DNA from: Synergistaceae bacterium
Lineage (GTDB): Bacteria; Synergistota; Synergistia; Synergistales; Synergistaceae
Assembly: GCA_031283975.1 (NCBI GenBank)
Contig: JAITAT010000264.1
Coordinates: 1 to 9,523, forward strand
DNA length: 9,523 nucleotides
Direction: 5' to 3'
In this document: positions 7,372 through 9,523 of the stretch, piece after piece
Position numbering within the stretch: the stretch's first letter is position 1
Layout of the letters: each line of letters starts with the position of its first letter
Notes under the pieces: model-generated
The model's database searches: none
Seen by the model: only the letters and a program-made list of their open reading frames with translations
Told to the model about the DNA's origin: nothing
Made by a program: the position numbers and the translations under genes

Positions 7372-8490
7372 ATGCCAGCAAAAACAGTCAGTACGGAACG
7401 AATCATAGGGTTCGACGCCCTTCGTTTCTGTATGGTGGTTTTCGTCGTCATGCTGCATTCGGCGATGACGTATATGGAATATGTCCCGCAGTGGTGGTAT
7501 GTGATAGATGAGGATCGGAGCCTGTTTTTCACACAATTGGTGGTGTTTCTGGATTCGTTTCCCATGACGGTTCTGTTTTTCCTGTCCGGGTACTTCGCGC
7601 CGCCCTCTTTTGCCAAAAGGGGAAGAACGAGTTTTCTCAAGGACAAACTCATCCACATCGGAGCGCCCTGGGTACTCGGCACAGCGCTGATTGCTCCGTT
7701 TTTCGCCTATGCCTCCTATTTGGGTTACGGACTCCCGCCGATACCGGCAGGCGAATTTATATGGAAATGGTTTTTCGGCGCTTTCTATCAGCAATCCAAT
7801 TATTGGTTCCTCGGGGTGCTTTTCGTGTGCTTTGCCGTCTACGGGCAATTTTACGCCGGCTACACCGGCACTAATGCCCTGGAAAACCCTTCGCTCCGCG
7901 TTCCGTGGAGGCTCATACTGATTTTGTCCGCGGTTTCAGTTTCCGCGTATTACGTTGTTGCTTGCGTCAAACCGTCGGACGGGTGGATAAACATCGGTTA
8001 CGTGCTTTACTTCCAGCCGGCGAGGGTAGCCGGATATATCGCATTTTTCGCGCTCGGAGCGCATGGGTGGAGAAATCGCTGGTTTACCGCGCGGGGATGG
8101 TCGCCCAATGCCGCGGTATGGTTCGTCGCGGCTCTGGCGTCCTCGGCGCTGCTGCTGAAATGGAAGTTCACGTTTTCAAACGCGATGCGATCGGATGTCA
8201 ACGCTATTTGCGACGCGGTTTCGTACAACGCGGCGTCAATTTCAATGACATTTTTCCTGACGGGTTTCTTCCTCAAATTTCAGGATATGTTCGGGAGGAT
8301 AACGGTGTTTTTCACGCCCCACGTATATGGCATATACTGGCTCCAGCAGGTTGTGCTCATGCCGTTTCTGTATATCATCAAACCGTATGACGCGCCGGCA
8401 GCCCTTAAATTCGCGGTTTCCATACCGGTGAACGTCATTGTATGTCTGGTGTTGAGCCGTTATGTCCTGAAAAAAACCCCGTTTTTTTAA
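7372..8490 (+). CDS. Acyltransferase 3 family integral membrane protein
   Basis: This 372-residue, very hydrophobic protein has about ten predicted membrane segments and belongs to the acyltransferase-3 family (PF01757), which transfers acetyl or other acyl groups to exported sugars, peptidoglycan, lipid A or O-antigen. The family's N-terminal signature is visible as FDALRF followed by VVMLHS, giving the Arg18 and His29 pair. FFLSGYF at 69-75, YWFLGVLF near 144-151 and YGIYWLQQVVLMPF near 319-332 are also typical. The usual His of the last motif is Gln here. The start ATG at 7372 has only a weak upstream AAGGA, so expression may depend on coupling to slipin, seven bases before. No glycan biosynthesis gene is nearby, so the acceptor is unknown. 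It may be a passenger at the end of the radA-nfeD-slipin run. Confidence 0.88.
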   Translation: MPAKTVSTERIIGFDALRFCMVVFVVMLHSAMTYMEYVPQWWYVIDEDRSLFFTQLVVFLDSFPMTVLFFLSGYFAPPSFAKRGRTSFLKDKLIHIGAPWVLGTALIAPFFAYASYLGYGLPPIPAGEFIWKWFFGAFYQQSNYWFLGVLFVCFAVYGQFYAGYTGTNALENPSLRVPWRLILILSAVSVSAYYVVACVKPSDGWINIGYVLYFQPARVAGYIAFFALGAHGWRNRWFTARGWSPNAAVWFVAALASSALLLKWKFTFSNAMRSDVNAICDAVSYNAASISMTFFLTGFFLKFQDMFGRITVFFTPHVYGIYWLQQVVLMPFLYIIKPYDAPAALKFAVSIPVNVIVCLVLSRYVLKKTPFF

Positions 8491-8514
8491 GAATACCGAG
8501 TGCACTACCGAAAA
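8488..8514 (+). promoter_or_regulatory. Candidate sigma-28 (FliA/SigD)-type promoter for the motility peptide
   Basis: TAAG at 8488-8491 is followed after exactly 15 bases by ACCGAAAA at 8507-8514. The flagellar sigma-28 consensus is TAAA, 15 bases, GCCGATAA. The -35 core matches 3 of 4 and the -10 matches 6 of 8, including the key CCGA. Its position just upstream of a YjfB-like motility gene supports it. The -35 element overlaps the stop codon of the acyltransferase gene. No convincing sigma-70 pair competes, although TATAAC occurs at 8516-8521. This is a sequence-match inference only. Confidence 0.4.
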
Positions 8515-8536
8515 CTATAACAGTGGAGCGCGCGAG

Positions 8537-8545
8537 AGGAGGTGA
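8537..8545 (+). promoter_or_regulatory. Near-perfect Shine-Dalgarno that sets the motility peptide start
   Basis: AGGAGGTGA is a full nine-base complement to the 16S rRNA 3' end. It rules out the in-frame GTG at 8542 and ATG at 8545, which lie inside it, and points to the ATG at 8551, with the ATG at 8554 a close second. It implies strong translation of a small abundant protein. Confidence 0.75.
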
Positions 8546-8550
8546 TGCCC

Positions 8551-8724
8551 ATGATGGATATGGTCAAAGGGCTAAGTGATGTGCAAACGGCGGCTGTCGG
8601 AGCACAGATCGGAGCGGCGGTACTGACGAAAACCCTGAATACCACAGCGGATCTCCAGAAAGATTTGGTGGAGCAATTGCTGGGTAAGTCGGGCATCGGG
8701 CAAACTCTCAACATTGTGGCTTGA
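8551..8724 (+). CDS. YjfB-like putative motility peptide
   Basis: This 57-residue protein resembles the YjfB family of putative motility proteins (PF14070), small proteins of flagellated Firmicutes and relatives whose genes are often under flagellar sigma-factor control. The shared pattern is an N-terminal Met-rich helix, an Ala/Val helix with GAAVLTKTLNT, an acidic LQKDLVEQLL segment, and a short tail, GIGQTLNIVA, similar to the family's glycine-rich ending. There is no signal peptide, cysteine or membrane segment. The start at 8551 is chosen by the strong ribosome binding site. It has a candidate sigma-28 promoter and its own terminator, so it looks like a monocistronic unit. No flagellar gene lies nearby. 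Its molecular role is not established. Confidence 0.75.
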   Translation: MMDMVKGLSDVQTAAVGAQIGAAVLTKTLNTTADLQKDLVEQLLGKSGIGQTLNIVA

Positions 8725-8742
8725 TGCGCTCTCAAACCACAA

Positions 8743-8767
8743 AAAACCCCGGTCATTCCGGGGTTTT
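8743..8767 (+). terminator. Strong rho-independent terminator after the motility peptide
   Basis: A ten-base perfect stem (AAAACCCCGG paired with CCGGGGTTTT) closes a five-base loop, TCATT, and the T-run of the 3' arm is followed by more T-rich sequence. It starts 19 bases after the stop of the small gene. The A-run on the left arm means it could also stop transcription from the opposite strand, although no minus-strand gene is seen here. Confidence 0.9.
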
Positions 8768-8798
8768 CTGTTTGCGATAGGGGGAGGAATATATAATA

Positions 8799-9512
8799 AT
8801 GGAACGATCCGAAGCGGCAGAGAATTTTTACATAGAGGATCACGCAGTACTCGTCGCGTTGTTTGCGAAGTATGCCATGGAAAAATACGCCGGCGCGGGT
8901 GAAAAAGCCGTCTTGCGAGCCATCGCCGTTTACGGCAGAGAGCGCGGGCTGCGCGCCGCGATGAGATGCGTGAACGACAAAGAAAGCCTGTCGATGGAAA
9001 ATTATATCCTTTACGGCGAATGGCACGATCCCAGGGGCGCGTCAAAATCCGAAATAGCCGCGTTGGTTCCGGACTACAGAACCAACATGACCGTCTGCGG
9101 CTGGTGCGAAGCGTGGAGCGCTCACGGCCTGCTGGAATACGGACGTTTATATTGCGACAACGTAGACGGGAATCTGGTATACGGTTTCAACCCCGAATTA
9201 AAGCTGGTCATGGGCAAGATACTGTCGCACGGCGAGGGAGTCTGTGAATTTCACTGGACGGGCTGCCGTTTCGAGAGCGCTTCGGAGGTCTCCCGCAAGC
9301 GGGGAGAGAAAATTCCGCGCGTGACGAGAGATTTCCTCTATCACTGCGGCCACCTCGCGTCCGCGTTTCGCAGGGAGATTTTAATAGAACTCGGTCTGGT
9401 AAAGGGAGAAGATATCGTATCGTCGGCTCTGGACGAATATGAAAAAATTTTCGGAGCGGAAAAAAGGGCCGCGATCGAGCGCGAGACCCGGCAAAATTTT
9501 CTCGCGATCTGA
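8799..9512 (+). CDS. L-2-amino-thiazoline-4-carboxylic acid (ATC) hydrolase family protein
   Basis: This 237-residue protein belongs to the ATC hydrolase family (PF14196), named for a Pseudomonas enzyme that opens L-2-amino-thiazoline-4-carboxylate on the way to cysteine. In most anaerobes the true substrate is unknown. Recognisable segments are the MENYILYGEW stretch at 66-75, Cys100-Gly-Trp-Cys103-Glu-Ala-Trp at 100-106, LLEYGRLYCDNVD at 111-123, GFNPELKL at 129-136, and GVCEFHW at 147-153. The conserved Cys, His and Asp positions could form a catalytic or metal site. There is no signal peptide or membrane segment. The ATG at 8799 has GGGGAGG at 8781-8787, a slightly long eleven bases upstream. 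The gene follows a strong terminator and so must have its own promoter or rely on read-through. It has no carbamoylase or cysteine-pathway gene beside it in the window. Confidence 0.85.
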   Translation: MERSEAAENFYIEDHAVLVALFAKYAMEKYAGAGEKAVLRAIAVYGRERGLRAAMRCVNDKESLSMENYILYGEWHDPRGASKSEIAALVPDYRTNMTVCGWCEAWSAHGLLEYGRLYCDNVDGNLVYGFNPELKLVMGKILSHGEGVCEFHWTGCRFESASEVSRKRGEKIPRVTRDFLYHCGHLASAFRREILIELGLVKGEDIVSSALDEYEKIFGAEKRAAIERETRQNFLAI

Positions 9513-9523
9513 CAAGCGGGCGG

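Noticed and set aside
8470..8488. A7-C4-G-T7 run at the end of the acyltransferase gene as a terminator
   Set aside because: The possible stem is almost all A:T with a single G:C pair, so the hairpin would be weak; it lies inside the coding end.
8792..8797. TATAAT just before the ATC-hydrolase start as a -10 box
   Set aside because: It lies between the ribosome binding site and the ATG, so a transcript from it would lack the binding site and start inside the gene.

Overview
The window is a densely packed bacterial chromosome segment with every gene on the + strand and short gaps. I see no RNA gene, mobile element or CRISPR array. Base composition is moderately GC-rich, with AT-rich intergenic patches and Shine-Dalgarno starts. 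The mix of genes (DRTGG plus PHP proteins ahead of radA, an NfeD/slipin pair, a YjfB-type motility peptide, an ATC-hydrolase family protein and an RbsC-type sugar permease) suggests an anaerobic, probably gut-associated bacterium. Synergistota is my best guess, with a Firmicutes relative second. This placement is inference from gene content, not a phylogenetic result.

Region 1 (1-2666) is the end of a carbohydrate-uptake and catabolism operon: the C-terminal part of an RbsC-like ABC permease (cut by the window edge), a TIM-barrel sugar-phosphate isomerase/epimerase and a Gfo/Idh/MocA NAD(P)-dependent dehydrogenase. The last two are separated by one base. A 16-bp perfect palindrome lies in the 48-bp gap after the permease gene. 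The substrate cannot be read from the sequence.

Region 2 (2667-7364) begins after a 122-bp gap with a possible extended -10 element. It holds a DRTGG-domain protein, a PHP-domain metal-dependent phosphoesterase (TTG start), RadA, a long-form NfeD membrane serine protease and a slipin (stomatin homologue). Gaps are 4, 5, -4 and 5 bases, so this looks like one transcription unit. NfeD and slipin form a known protease/scaffold pair whose key residues are present. RadA acts in recombination intermediate processing. The DRTGG/PHP pair has no settled function.

Region 3 (7365-8490) is an acyltransferase-3 family integral membrane protein, probably the last gene of the same run.

Region 4 (8491-8767) is a self-contained small unit: a sigma-28-like promoter candidate, a near-perfect Shine-Dalgarno, a 57-residue YjfB-like putative motility peptide and a strong intrinsic terminator. 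Region 5 (8768-9523) is a complete gene for an L-2-amino-thiazoline-4-carboxylic acid hydrolase family protein.

Most of the window is recognisable. The less described parts are the DRTGG-PHP-radA-nfeD-slipin arrangement, the motility peptide with its own signals, and the unassigned sugar pathway.
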